Shown here: positions 9,417-16,994 of the stretch, one piece after another | How the letters are laid out: each line of letters starts with the position of its first letter | Position numbering within the stretch: position 1 is the stretch's first letter | Source of the DNA: Geminicoccus sp036263595 | GTDB taxonomy: Bacteria > Pseudomonadota > Alphaproteobacteria > Geminicoccales > Geminicoccaceae | Assembly (NCBI RefSeq): GCF_036263595.1 | Contig: NZ_DATAGQ010000129.1 | Location: 39,748-103,747 of the forward strand | DNA length: 64,000 nucleotides | Reading direction: 5' to 3' | Made by a program: the position numbers and the translations under genes | Notes under the pieces: generated by a model | The model's input: only the letters and a program-made list of their open reading frames with translations | Told to the model about the DNA's origin: nothing | Database searches by the model: none

Positions 9417-10270
9417 CGGGGTGCTTCCCGGCTGGCACCCAGCACGAGCGTCAGCCCGATGAAGGCCAGGCTGAACAGCATCAGGAAGATCGCCATCGCC
9501 GCCGCGAACGGGATGTTCGATTGGAACACCGCCTGGTCGGTGATGTGCACCGAGAGCGTCCAGTGCGGCGGCCGGCCCAGCACCTGCGGCAGCAGGAAGG
9601 CGCCGAGGTTGAAGACGAACACCATGATGACCGCGCCCATCAGCGAGGTCTTCAGGACCGGCACGACGATCGTGAAGAAGGTCCGGAACGGCGAGGCGCC
9701 CAGCATCCGCGACGCTTCCGGCAGCTCCGGATCGAGGCGCGACATGGCCGGGTAGACGATCAGCACCGTGTAGGGGAAGCCCAGGTAGCACATGCCCATG
9801 AGCAGGGCGCCGAAGCTGGGGGTCCAGGCGACGGGGCGCGGGAGCATGCCCAGCCACACCATGACGTTCGACAGGCCGGCGTTGCGCGAGAGGAGCGTCG
9901 ACCAGGAAAAGCCGATGATCACCTCCGACAGCGACAGGACCGCCAGGATGAACACGAGGATCGGCACCTGCGCCCGGCGGCGGAGGCGGGTCAGGAAGTA
10001 GGTGAACGGGAACGCCACCGCGACGACGATCGCTGCCGAGAGAATGGAGATCCAGAGCGAGAACAGCAGCGCCCGGCCGAAGAAGGCGCTGACGAAGCGG
10101 CCGTAATTGTCGAGCTCGAAGGCTGGCTCGAAGAAGGCGCCTTGGACCTGGTGGAAGAAGCTCACCGCCAGCATGATGCCGAACGGCACCACGAAGAACA
10201 GGACCAGCATGCCTGCCGGCCACAGCATCGGCAGGTGGGCCATGAGACCGTGCGGCCGCTCGGTCGTCAT
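9413..10270 (-). CDS. ABC transporter permease, PotB-like
   Basis: 285-residue inner-membrane permease with a hydrophobic N-terminal segment (LWPAGMLVLFFVVPFGIML) and the EAA loop EASRMLGASPFRTFFTIVVP. It pairs with the PotC-like permease to form the membrane channel of the importer. The ATG at 10270 overlaps the stop of the ATPase gene (ATGA), continuing the tight coupling seen through the operon. The extension of the open frame to 10384 lies inside the ATPase gene and was discarded. Confidence 0.88.
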   Translation of the reverse strand: MTTERPHGLMAHLPMLWPAGMLVLFFVVPFGIMLAVSFFHQVQGAFFEPAFELDNYGRFVSAFFGRALLFSLWISILSAAIVVAVAFPFTYFLTRLRRRAQVPILVFILAVLSLSEVIIGFSWSTLLSRNAGLSNVMVWLGMLPRPVAWTPSFGALLMGMCYLGFPYTVLIVYPAMSRLDPELPEASRMLGASPFRTFFTIVVPVLKTSLMGAVIMVFVFNLGAFLLPQVLGRPPHWTLSVHITDQAVFQSNIPFAAAMAIFLMLFSLAFIGLTLVLGASREAPR

Positions 10271-11322
10271 GACGCCAGCACCACGCAGGCGGCCGGCGGC
10301 AGCTCGATGGTCACCGCGTCCCCCGTATCCACGGCCGGGCGAGTCCGCGGCGAGCTGACCGCCAGGATCTCGCGTCCGCTGCACTCCAGCATGATCTCGA
10401 CGCTAGCACCCAGGTCCCGCACGAACGTCACCTTCGCCGGCAGGTGGTTCGGACCGGTCTCGGTGCCGGGATGGACCAGGACCTCTTCCGGCCGGATCGA
10501 GATCGAGGCCTTCGTCCCGCGCACGAGCGCCCGGCCTGCCTCGGTCTGCACCGGCAGGCCGTCGACGATGATCACGCCGTCCTCGCCGCCCACCACGCCG
10601 GTCAAGAGGTTGCTGGAGCCGATGAAGTCGGCGACGAAGGCATTGACGGGATTGCGGTAGATGTCGAGCGGCGAGCCCACCTGCTGGACCTCGGCATGGT
10701 TCATGACGACCACGATGTCGGCCATGGTCAAGGCTTCGCGCTGGTCATGGGTGACGACGATGGTCGAGATCCCCAGGCGCTTTTGCAGGAGCTTCAGTTC
10801 GACCTGCATGGTTTCCCGCAGTTTCGCGTCCAGCGCGGAGAGGGGCTCGTCGAGCAGGAACAGCTTGGGATCGATCGCCAGGGCCCGCGCGATCGCCACG
10901 CGCTGGCGCTGACCGCCGGAAAGCTGGGAGATCTGCCGGTCAGCGGTCCCAGGCAGGCGCACCAGGTCCAGCAGCTCTTCTGTCTTGCGGCGTCGAGTGG
11001 CCTGGTCCGCACCGCGGATGCGCAGCCCGTAGGCGATGTTCTCGCCCACCGTGAGATGGGGGAACAGGGCCAGCGACTGGAACACCATGCCCAGATTGCG
11101 CCGGTGCGCCGGCAGGCCGGAGATGTCCGTACCGTCCAGGAGGATGCGCCCCCTGGTCGGCGTCTCCAGCCCGGCGATCACCCGAAGCAGCGTGGTCTTT
11201 CCGCAGCCGGACGGCCCCAGCAGGCAGATGAACTTGCCGTCCGGGAAGTCGAGGTCGATGTCCTTCAGGGCCTCGAACATGCCAAAGGACTTGCCGACAT
11301 GGTCGATGCGCAGTCCGGACAT
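10267..11322 (-). CDS. ABC transporter ATP-binding protein, PotA-like
   Basis: 351-residue ATPase of the PotA/FbpC class. Walker A GPSGCGKTT near residue 37, signature LSGGQRQRV, Walker B LFLLDEP and switch His in VVTHDQ are intact. A C-terminal TOBE-type extension follows the nucleotide-binding domain at about residue 240. It energises uptake through the two permeases downstream. The binding-protein gene lies 45 bases upstream on the same strand. Confidence 0.92.
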   Translation of the reverse strand: MSGLRIDHVGKSFGMFEALKDIDLDFPDGKFICLLGPSGCGKTTLLRVIAGLETPTRGRILLDGTDISGLPAHRRNLGMVFQSLALFPHLTVGENIAYGLRIRGADQATRRRKTEELLDLVRLPGTADRQISQLSGGQRQRVAIARALAIDPKLFLLDEPLSALDAKLRETMQVELKLLQKRLGISTIVVTHDQREALTMADIVVVMNHAEVQQVGSPLDIYRNPVNAFVADFIGSSNLLTGVVGGEDGVIIVDGLPVQTEAGRALVRGTKASISIRPEEVLVHPGTETGPNHLPAKVTFVRDLGASVEIMLECSGREILAVSSPRTRPAVDTGDAVTIELPPAACVVLAS

Positions 11323-11367
11323 CAGATCCTCACGAAGCAGCCGATGGATTGAGCGAGCGGGGGCGGA

Positions 11368-12468
11368 TCAGCCCGCGATCAGCTCGCTCCACTTCTGGCT
11401 GATCCATTCGTCCTTCTCCACATAGAGCTCGTAGCGCGGCAGGATCGGCGGGATGTCGCTACCGACCGCGGCGAACTCCTCGCTGGTCAGGTCGGTCAGC
11501 TCCCGCTTGACCGTGGGCGCCGTGCCGACCCTGCGGGCCAGCTTCGCCTGGATGTCGGGCCGGCACATATAGTCGATGAAGGTATGGGCCTCGGCGATCG
11601 CCGGCGAGGTGTTGACCACGCACCAGGAGCCGGAATCCAGCACGCCGCCCTCGGCCGGGAAGGTGGAGCGCACCGGCTTGCCCTTGCTGGCGGCAAGCCC
11701 GGTCACATCGTGATAGTACTCGCCCATCGGGATCTCGCCCGCTTCCAGCGCCTGCTGGAACTGCCCCTCGTCGCGCCACCAAAGCTGCACGTTGGGAACG
11801 AGCTCGGCCAGCTTGTCCATGACCTTCTGCACCCCGGCCTCATCGGCCAGCACGTCGGTGGAGCCGAACCAGGTCTTGGCGGTGATCTCCAGCAGGAACG
11901 AGTTGGAGGCCAGGGCCATCAGCCCGAGCTGGCCGGCATTGTCCTCCTCCCAGAACGCCTTCCATGACGTCGGCGCCTCCGGGTAGGCTTCGGTGTTGGT
12001 GGCAAGCGTCACATACCAGGACACCGCCCCGATGCCGCTGATGCCGCCATCCGGATAGCGGTGCACGAAATGCTCGTGGAGATTCTTGGCGTTGGGCAGC
12101 TTGGCCTCGTCGAGCGTCGCCCAGAGCTTGGCATTCTCGCCCTTCAGGCGCGCCACCTGGGCCATCATCGAGACGTCGGCCGGCGCTTGGCCGGCCTTGG
12201 CAGCGGTCTGCAACTGGACAAGCCAGGCCTCGCCGGTCGGCTCGGCGACCGATTCCACCTCGATGCCCGATTCCCGGGTGAAGTCCGGGTAGATGTGCTC
12301 GTCGAAGCTGTCCTTGAAGTAGCCGCCATAGGTGCCGACCTTGAGCGTTCCGGCCGCACGTGCGCTGCGCGACCAGAGGCCGGCCCCTGCGGCCACGCCC
12401 AGTGCCGCCGCGCCCAGCATCAGCTCCCGGCGGCCTGTGGCCGGACCGGCTCCACGCATCTTGTTCAT
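11368..12468 (-). CDS. periplasmic solute-binding protein of PotD-like ABC importer, Tat signal
   Basis: 366-residue extracellular binding protein. The N-terminus has a twin-arginine signal (GRRELMLGAAAL, hydrophobic core, cleavage after SARA), so it is probably exported folded. The mature part (LKVGTYGGYFKDSFDEHIYPDF...) matches the spermidine/putrescine-binding class. It is the first gene of the nine-gene operon, with AGGGGA nine bases before the ATG. Ligand cannot be read from sequence; the catabolic genes downstream suggest arginine, agmatine, guanidinobutyrate or a polyamine. Confidence 0.87.
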   Translation of the reverse strand: MNKMRGAGPATGRRELMLGAAALGVAAGAGLWSRSARAAGTLKVGTYGGYFKDSFDEHIYPDFTRESGIEVESVAEPTGEAWLVQLQTAAKAGQAPADVSMMAQVARLKGENAKLWATLDEAKLPNAKNLHEHFVHRYPDGGISGIGAVSWYVTLATNTEAYPEAPTSWKAFWEEDNAGQLGLMALASNSFLLEITAKTWFGSTDVLADEAGVQKVMDKLAELVPNVQLWWRDEGQFQQALEAGEIPMGEYYHDVTGLAASKGKPVRSTFPAEGGVLDSGSWCVVNTSPAIAEAHTFIDYMCRPDIQAKLARRVGTAPTVKRELTDLTSEEFAAVGSDIPPILPRYELYVEKDEWISQKWSELIAG

Positions 12469-12596
12469 CTGCGACGTCCCCTGCTGCCGGCGATGCTCGA
12501 GTTCGTTCGCCCGCCGGCCCTGCGGTTAACAATGGTCGCGGGTTCTTCGTCCGTCGTCAAAGAATCGCATTCTGTCACATGGGCGACACGCAGCGC

Positions 12597-12634
12597 CAAA
12601 AGAAGAGGGCGGGCCCGCTGCCGGACCCGCCCTC
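12597..12634 (-). terminator. intrinsic terminator of the SGNH hydrolase gene
   Basis: On the minus strand a 13-base stem with one mismatch and a 4-base loop (12605-12634) is followed by TCTTCTTTTG. It lies 22 bases past the SGNH stop codon and before the transporter operon, so it should isolate the operon from upstream transcription. Confidence 0.75.
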
Positions 12635-12656
12635 CCTCGCGACTTGCGATGGTCGA

Positions 12657-13478
12657 TCAGCGACGCGAGCGGACGACGAAGTCCAGGACGGTGCTGAACT
12701 CATCGGCCAGGATCTGGTGGCCCTTGGCCCCGAAATGATTGCCGTTCAGGAACAATGCCGTGGTCTGCGACCGGGTGACGTCGGCGGTCGTGACGTTGTT
12801 CAGCCCGTAGACCTGCGGGCGAAGCATGACGTCGGTAATCCGGCGGTAGATGTTGGCGTTGATGACGCCCGGCCGCTTGGAGAGCAGGTCGTAGGTGAAG
12901 GTCAGCCAGTCGCGGGTACGGGTGACGTACTCCGCGCGTGTCTTCGGGTTCTTGCTCCAGTCGTGCACGGAGGTGAGGATCAGCCGCCGCTTGCCGGCCA
13001 TGGCACCCGCCGCGATCAGCCGGTCCACGCCCGTCCGATAATCGATCTTGGACTGGGTCAGGGTGGACCAAAGGCTGTTCGTGCTGCGGGCGATGTCGTT
13101 GTAGCCGAAATAGACGACCGTGACGTCGTCCGTGCCCCAGCCGGGGTTGGCCAGGAACTGGTCCAGCTGCGACTTGAACGTCCCGCGGACGGGCGCACTC
13201 GAATAGGTCCGCGCCGTAGCACCCGACAACGCGAAGTTGCGCATGGTCGCCGCACGACCGCGGCTCACCAGGAGTTCCGCCCAGTTCGGGAACGGCGTGT
13301 AGTTGAACTGGGTGTCGTAGTTCGGGTCCGAGTAGCTGTCGCCCAGCACGACGAGGCGCTGCGTCACCTTCACTGGAATATGGGAAGCCTGGGCTGCCGA
13401 CGAGAACGCGACTGCAGCGGCACCGCCTGCGAGAATGTGGCGACGACTGAACATGCCGGACACGACCTTCTTGAGCAT
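12657..13478 (-). CDS. secreted SGNH/GDSL-family hydrolase
   Basis: Lipase/esterase-like protein. Block I is GDSYSD (nucleophile Ser), block III is GYND, and the C-terminal NHFGAKGH supplies the catalytic His, although the usual Asp of DxxH is replaced by Asn or Phe, depending on alignment. The N-terminus SRRHILAGGAAAVAFSSAAQA looks like a Tat signal. Starts are ambiguous: ATG at 13478 is used here; a TTG at 13484 and an ATG at 13454, right before the SRRHIL motif, are alternatives. It is monocistronic with its own terminator. Substrate unknown. Confidence 0.78.
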   Translation of the reverse strand: MLKKVVSGMFSRRHILAGGAAAVAFSSAAQASHIPVKVTQRLVVLGDSYSDPNYDTQFNYTPFPNWAELLVSRGRAATMRNFALSGATARTYSSAPVRGTFKSQLDQFLANPGWGTDDVTVVYFGYNDIARSTNSLWSTLTQSKIDYRTGVDRLIAAGAMAGKRRLILTSVHDWSKNPKTRAEYVTRTRDWLTFTYDLLSKRPGVINANIYRRITDVMLRPQVYGLNNVTTADVTRSQTTALFLNGNHFGAKGHQILADEFSTVLDFVVRSRR

Positions 13479-13607
13479 CAACAATGGTGGTTGGCTCTAC
13501 TAGGGGACACCACCGGCGCTGGATACCCTTTATCCACGCTTTGGCGTACCGGGTGATGCATTTGGGCGACCATCCTGCTGGTGTAGTTGCAGGACAACGA
13601 TCGAGAT

Positions 13608-14138
13608 CTATTCGGCGCGCAACTCGTCGATCAGTTCAAGCGCCTCGGGGCCGTCCCAGGCGGCGATCCCCAGCAATCGGCCCACCTCCTGTCCCTGCCG
13701 GTCGATCACCAGCGTTGCCGGCAGGCCCGGTGCATTGAGGAGCCGGGCCGCCTTGACCGTCGGGTCGCGGCCGATCTCCAGGTGCGCCACGCCGACATCG
13801 TCCAGGAACTGCTGCACCCGCTCGGGCGGCGCCTTGTCCACGCTGAGTGCCAGCACCGTCACATCGTCCTTGGGGTACATCGCCTGCAGCCGGTCCAGGG
13901 ACGGCATCTCCTCCCGGCAGGGCGCGCACCAGGTCGCCCAGAGATTCAGGACCACCACCCGGCCCTTCAGCGCGGCGAGGTCGGTCTCGTTGCCCCCCTG
14001 GTCCAGGTACTTTATCTCCGGCACGGCCGTACGCTCGTCCGATCTCTTGAAGTCGAACCCCTCGGCGGCGAAGGCCGGTCCCGGCAGGGCCACGAGGGCC
14101 AGGAGCGAAAGCAGGCGGCGGCGGTCCAAATTCTTCAC
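13608..14138 (-). CDS. tlpA: TlpA-family thiol:disulfide oxidoreductase
   Basis: 176-residue thioredoxin-fold protein with an N-terminal signal/anchor (LLSLLALVALPGPAFA) and the redox motif WCAPC in LNLWATWCAPCREEMPSL. The cis-Pro is in PGLPATLVID. Acts in the periplasm, for example in cytochrome maturation or reduction of copper-site cysteines. Divergent from argH with only 17-41 bases between starts, an arrangement often seen in alphaproteobacteria. Confidence 0.88.
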   Translation of the reverse strand: MKNLDRRRLLSLLALVALPGPAFAAEGFDFKRSDERTAVPEIKYLDQGGNETDLAALKGRVVVLNLWATWCAPCREEMPSLDRLQAMYPKDDVTVLALSVDKAPPERVQQFLDDVGVAHLEIGRDPTVKAARLLNAPGLPATLVIDRQGQEVGRLLGIAAWDGPEALELIDELRAE

Positions 14139-14155
14139 CTCTGGATGCGAACAGC

Positions 14156-15547
14156 GTGAGCAGCGGCAGCGGACGTAGCATGTGGGGCGGACATTTCCAG
14201 GAGGGACCGGCCCCCCTCATGGAAGCCATCAACGCCTCGATCCCCTTCGACCGCCGGCTGTGGCGCGAGGATCTGGCAGGATCCGCCGCGCATGCGCGCA
14301 TGCTGGCGGACCGCCAGGTGATCTCGGGGGCCGACCGCGATGCCATCCTGGAGGGGCTGCAGCGGATCGCCGCACGCATCGAGGCGGGCCAGTTCGAATT
14401 CACCACGGCGCTGGAGGACATCCATCTCAATGTCGAGGCGAGGCTGACCGAGGATATCGGCGAGCCTGGCCGCCGCCTCCATACCGGCCGCTCCCGCAAC
14501 GATCAGGTCGCCACCGACTTCAAGCTCTGGACCCGCCACGCCATGCGGCGCGCCGACGAGTTGCTGTGCGGTCTGCAGCGCGTGCTGCTCGACCTGGCGG
14601 AGAAGCACGCGGCCACGGTGATGCCGGGGTTCACCCACCTCCAGGCCGCCCAGCCGGTGACTTTCGGCCATCATCTCATGGCCTATGTCGAGATGTTCGG
14701 CCGCGACCGCTCGCGCTTTGCCGACGCGCTGGCGCGGGCATCCGACAGTCCGCTCGGCGCCGGTGCGCTTGCCGGCACCTCCTATCCGATCGACCGGCAC
14801 AGCACCGCCCGTGAGCTCGGCTTCAGCCGGCCGATGGCGAACTCGATCGACGCGGTGTCCGACCGCGACTTCGCCCTGGACTACCTGGCCAGCGCGTCCA
14901 TCGGTGCCGTGCACCTGTCGCGCCTTGCCGAGGAGCTGGTGCTCTGGAGCACGCCGCAGTTCGGCTTCGTGCGCATGCCGGAGGCGTTCACCTCCGGCAG
15001 CTCGATCATGCCGCAAAAGCGCAACCCGGATGCCGCGGAGCTGGTGCGCGGCAAGTCCGGCCGGGTGATCGGTCATCTCCAGGCCCTCCTGATCGTGCTG
15101 AAGGGGCTTCCCCTGGCCTATTCCAAGGACATGCAGGAGGACAAGGAGGGCGTGTTCGACGCGGTCGACAATTACGAGCTGGTCCTGCGCGCCATGGCCG
15201 CCATGCTGGAAGGCATCACGGTGTTCGAGGCGCGGATGCACGCGGCGGCCGGCGTCGGCTACACCAATGCCACCGATCTCGCCGACTGGCTGGTGCGCGA
15301 GGGCGGCGTGCCGTTCCGCGACGCCCATGCGATCGCCGCCCGCTGCGTGAAGGTCGCGGAGGAGCGCGGCGCCAGCCTGGAGGAGCTGCCGCTGGAGGTC
15401 ATGCAGTCGGTGGACGGGCGGATCGATGCGCGTATCTTCGCGGTGCTGGGCGTCGAGAACTCGGTCGCGAGCCGGACCAGCGAGGGCGGCACGGCGCCGG
15501 TGAGGGTCCGCGAGGCGATCGCCGCAGCCCGGATACGCTTTCTCTGA
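14156..15547 (+). CDS. argH: argininosuccinate lyase
   Basis: Last step of arginine biosynthesis, cleaving argininosuccinate to arginine and fumarate. The fumarase-superfamily signature GSSIMPQKRNPDAAEL is intact, and TGRSRNDQVATDF and the MWGGHFQEGP N-terminus are typical. The GTG at 14156 gives 463 residues with the few residues that usually precede MWGG; the ATG at 14180 is a plausible alternative. It heads the argH-lptM-lysA group. The genome therefore both makes arginine and, from the operon at 2258-12468, appears able to catabolise it. Confidence 0.95.
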   Translation: MSSGSGRSMWGGHFQEGPAPLMEAINASIPFDRRLWREDLAGSAAHARMLADRQVISGADRDAILEGLQRIAARIEAGQFEFTTALEDIHLNVEARLTEDIGEPGRRLHTGRSRNDQVATDFKLWTRHAMRRADELLCGLQRVLLDLAEKHAATVMPGFTHLQAAQPVTFGHHLMAYVEMFGRDRSRFADALARASDSPLGAGALAGTSYPIDRHSTARELGFSRPMANSIDAVSDRDFALDYLASASIGAVHLSRLAEELVLWSTPQFGFVRMPEAFTSGSSIMPQKRNPDAAELVRGKSGRVIGHLQALLIVLKGLPLAYSKDMQEDKEGVFDAVDNYELVLRAMAAMLEGITVFEARMHAAAGVGYTNATDLADWLVREGGVPFRDAHAIAARCVKVAEERGASLEELPLEVMQSVDGRIDARIFAVLGVENSVASRTSEGGTAPVRVREAIAAARIRFL

Positions 15548-15577
15548 TCATGTTCCATCACCACAGGCCCACCCCCG

Positions 15578-15694
15578 ATGCGTAAGCTGCTCGTTCTCGC
15601 CATTCTCCTGCTTCCGCTTGCCCTGTCGGCGTGCGGCAAGAAGGGCACTCTCGAAGTTCCGCCCGAGCCGGCGAACGAGAGCGGCAACCCGTGA
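15578..15694 (+). CDS. lptM: small lipoprotein, LptM (YifL) family
   Basis: A 38-residue lipoprotein precursor: MRKLLVLAILLLPLALSAC with lipobox LSAC, then a short charged tail CGKKGTLEVPPEPANESGN. LptM stabilises the LPS translocon LptDE during assembly in the outer membrane. Position between argH and lysA is the conserved one. Its TGA overlaps the GTG of lysA. Confidence 0.85.
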   Translation: MRKLLVLAILLLPLALSACGKKGTLEVPPEPANESGNP

Positions 15695-16950
15695 GCCCGG
15701 TGTTCGGCCGGCGCAGCGGACAGCTGTTCGTCGAGGAGGTCCCGCTCGCCGCCATCGCGGAGATGGCGGGAACCCCGGTCTACGTGAACTCGGCCGGCGG
15801 GATGCGCGCCCAGGCCCGGGCGCTGATCGATGCGTTCGCCGGCCAGGACGTCCAGGTCTGCTATGCCGTGAAGGCCAATCATCACTTGGCCATCCTGAAG
15901 CTGTTCGCCAGCCTGGGCCTTGGCATGGACACGGTGTCGGGCGGCGAGATCGCCCGCGCGCTCAAGGCAGGGTGTCCGCCCGAGCGCATCGTCTTTGCCG
16001 GCGTGGCCAAGGACGATGACGAGATGCGCCAGGGCCTCCGGCACGACATCTGGCAGTTCAACGTCGAATCCATCGAGGAGCTTCGTCGCCTGGACCAGGT
16101 GGCGCAGACGCTCGGCACGCGCGCCAGGGTGGCGCTCCGGGTCAACCCGAACGTCGCTGCCGGCGGCCACGACAAGATCTCGACCGGCAGGAAGGGCGAC
16201 AAGTTCGGCGTGCCGGTCGAGAACGCCGTGTCGATCCTGGGCGAAGCCGCGCGCATGCCCGGCATCGAGCCGGTGGGCCTCCATTGTCACATCGGGTCGC
16301 AGATCACCGAGCTGGCACCGTTCGAGGCTGCCTATCTCAGGGTGATCGAGGCCTGGAAGGCGGTGCGGCAAAGCGGGGTGCCGATTACCCGCATCGACTT
16401 TGGCGGCGGCTTCGGCGTCCACTACCGGGAGGCGCCCAACTTCACCATCGCCGACTACGCCGCGATGGTGAAGCGCATCACGACGGGCCTGGGCGCGAAG
16501 CTCGTGCTGGAGCCGGGCCGCTTCCTGGTGGCCGAGCAGGCCGTCCTTCTCACGCGCGTCATCTATCTGAAGGAAACGGGCGAGCACCGCTTCCTGGTCC
16601 TGGACGCCGGCATGAACACGCTGATCCGTCCGGCGATGTACGGTGCCTGGCACGACATCGAGCCTGTCGGGATCCCCGGCGCGGAGCTGGCACCGACCGA
16701 GGTGGTAGGCCCCATCTGCGAAAGCAGCGACTTCTTTGCCCGCGGCCGGATGCTGCCGCGCATGGTGGAGGGCGACCTCGTGGCGATCATGCAGGCTGGT
16801 GCCTATGGAAGGGTGATGGCATCGGACTACAATTCTAGGCCAGGACCTGCCGAAGTCATGGTAGACGGGGACCAGTTCGATGTGATCACCCGGCGTCGGC
16901 CGGTCGAGAAGCAGTACGAGGACGAGGTGATCCCGCCCTGGCTGGGCTAG
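15691..16950 (+). CDS. lysA: diaminopimelate decarboxylase
   Basis: Converts meso-diaminopimelate to lysine. 419 residues with the PLP lysine in CYAVKANHHLAILK, the glycine-rich DFGGGFGVHY, EPGR, and the catalytic Cys in GPICESSDFFARGR. The start is GTG at 15691, overlapping the lptM stop (GTGA); the frame is open upstream to 15631 inside lptM and was trimmed. TAG stop, which shows that TAG is an ordinary terminator in this genome. Confidence 0.94.
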   Translation: MSPVFGRRSGQLFVEEVPLAAIAEMAGTPVYVNSAGGMRAQARALIDAFAGQDVQVCYAVKANHHLAILKLFASLGLGMDTVSGGEIARALKAGCPPERIVFAGVAKDDDEMRQGLRHDIWQFNVESIEELRRLDQVAQTLGTRARVALRVNPNVAAGGHDKISTGRKGDKFGVPVENAVSILGEAARMPGIEPVGLHCHIGSQITELAPFEAAYLRVIEAWKAVRQSGVPITRIDFGGGFGVHYREAPNFTIADYAAMVKRITTGLGAKLVLEPGRFLVAEQAVLLTRVIYLKETGEHRFLVLDAGMNTLIRPAMYGAWHDIEPVGIPGAELAPTEVVGPICESSDFFARGRMLPRMVEGDLVAIMQAGAYGRVMASDYNSRPGPAEVMVDGDQFDVITRRRPVEKQYEDEVIPPWLG

Positions 16951-16994
16951 ATCCGGCCGGTACGGGGAGGACCCAGCCAAGAGGGAATGGGCCG

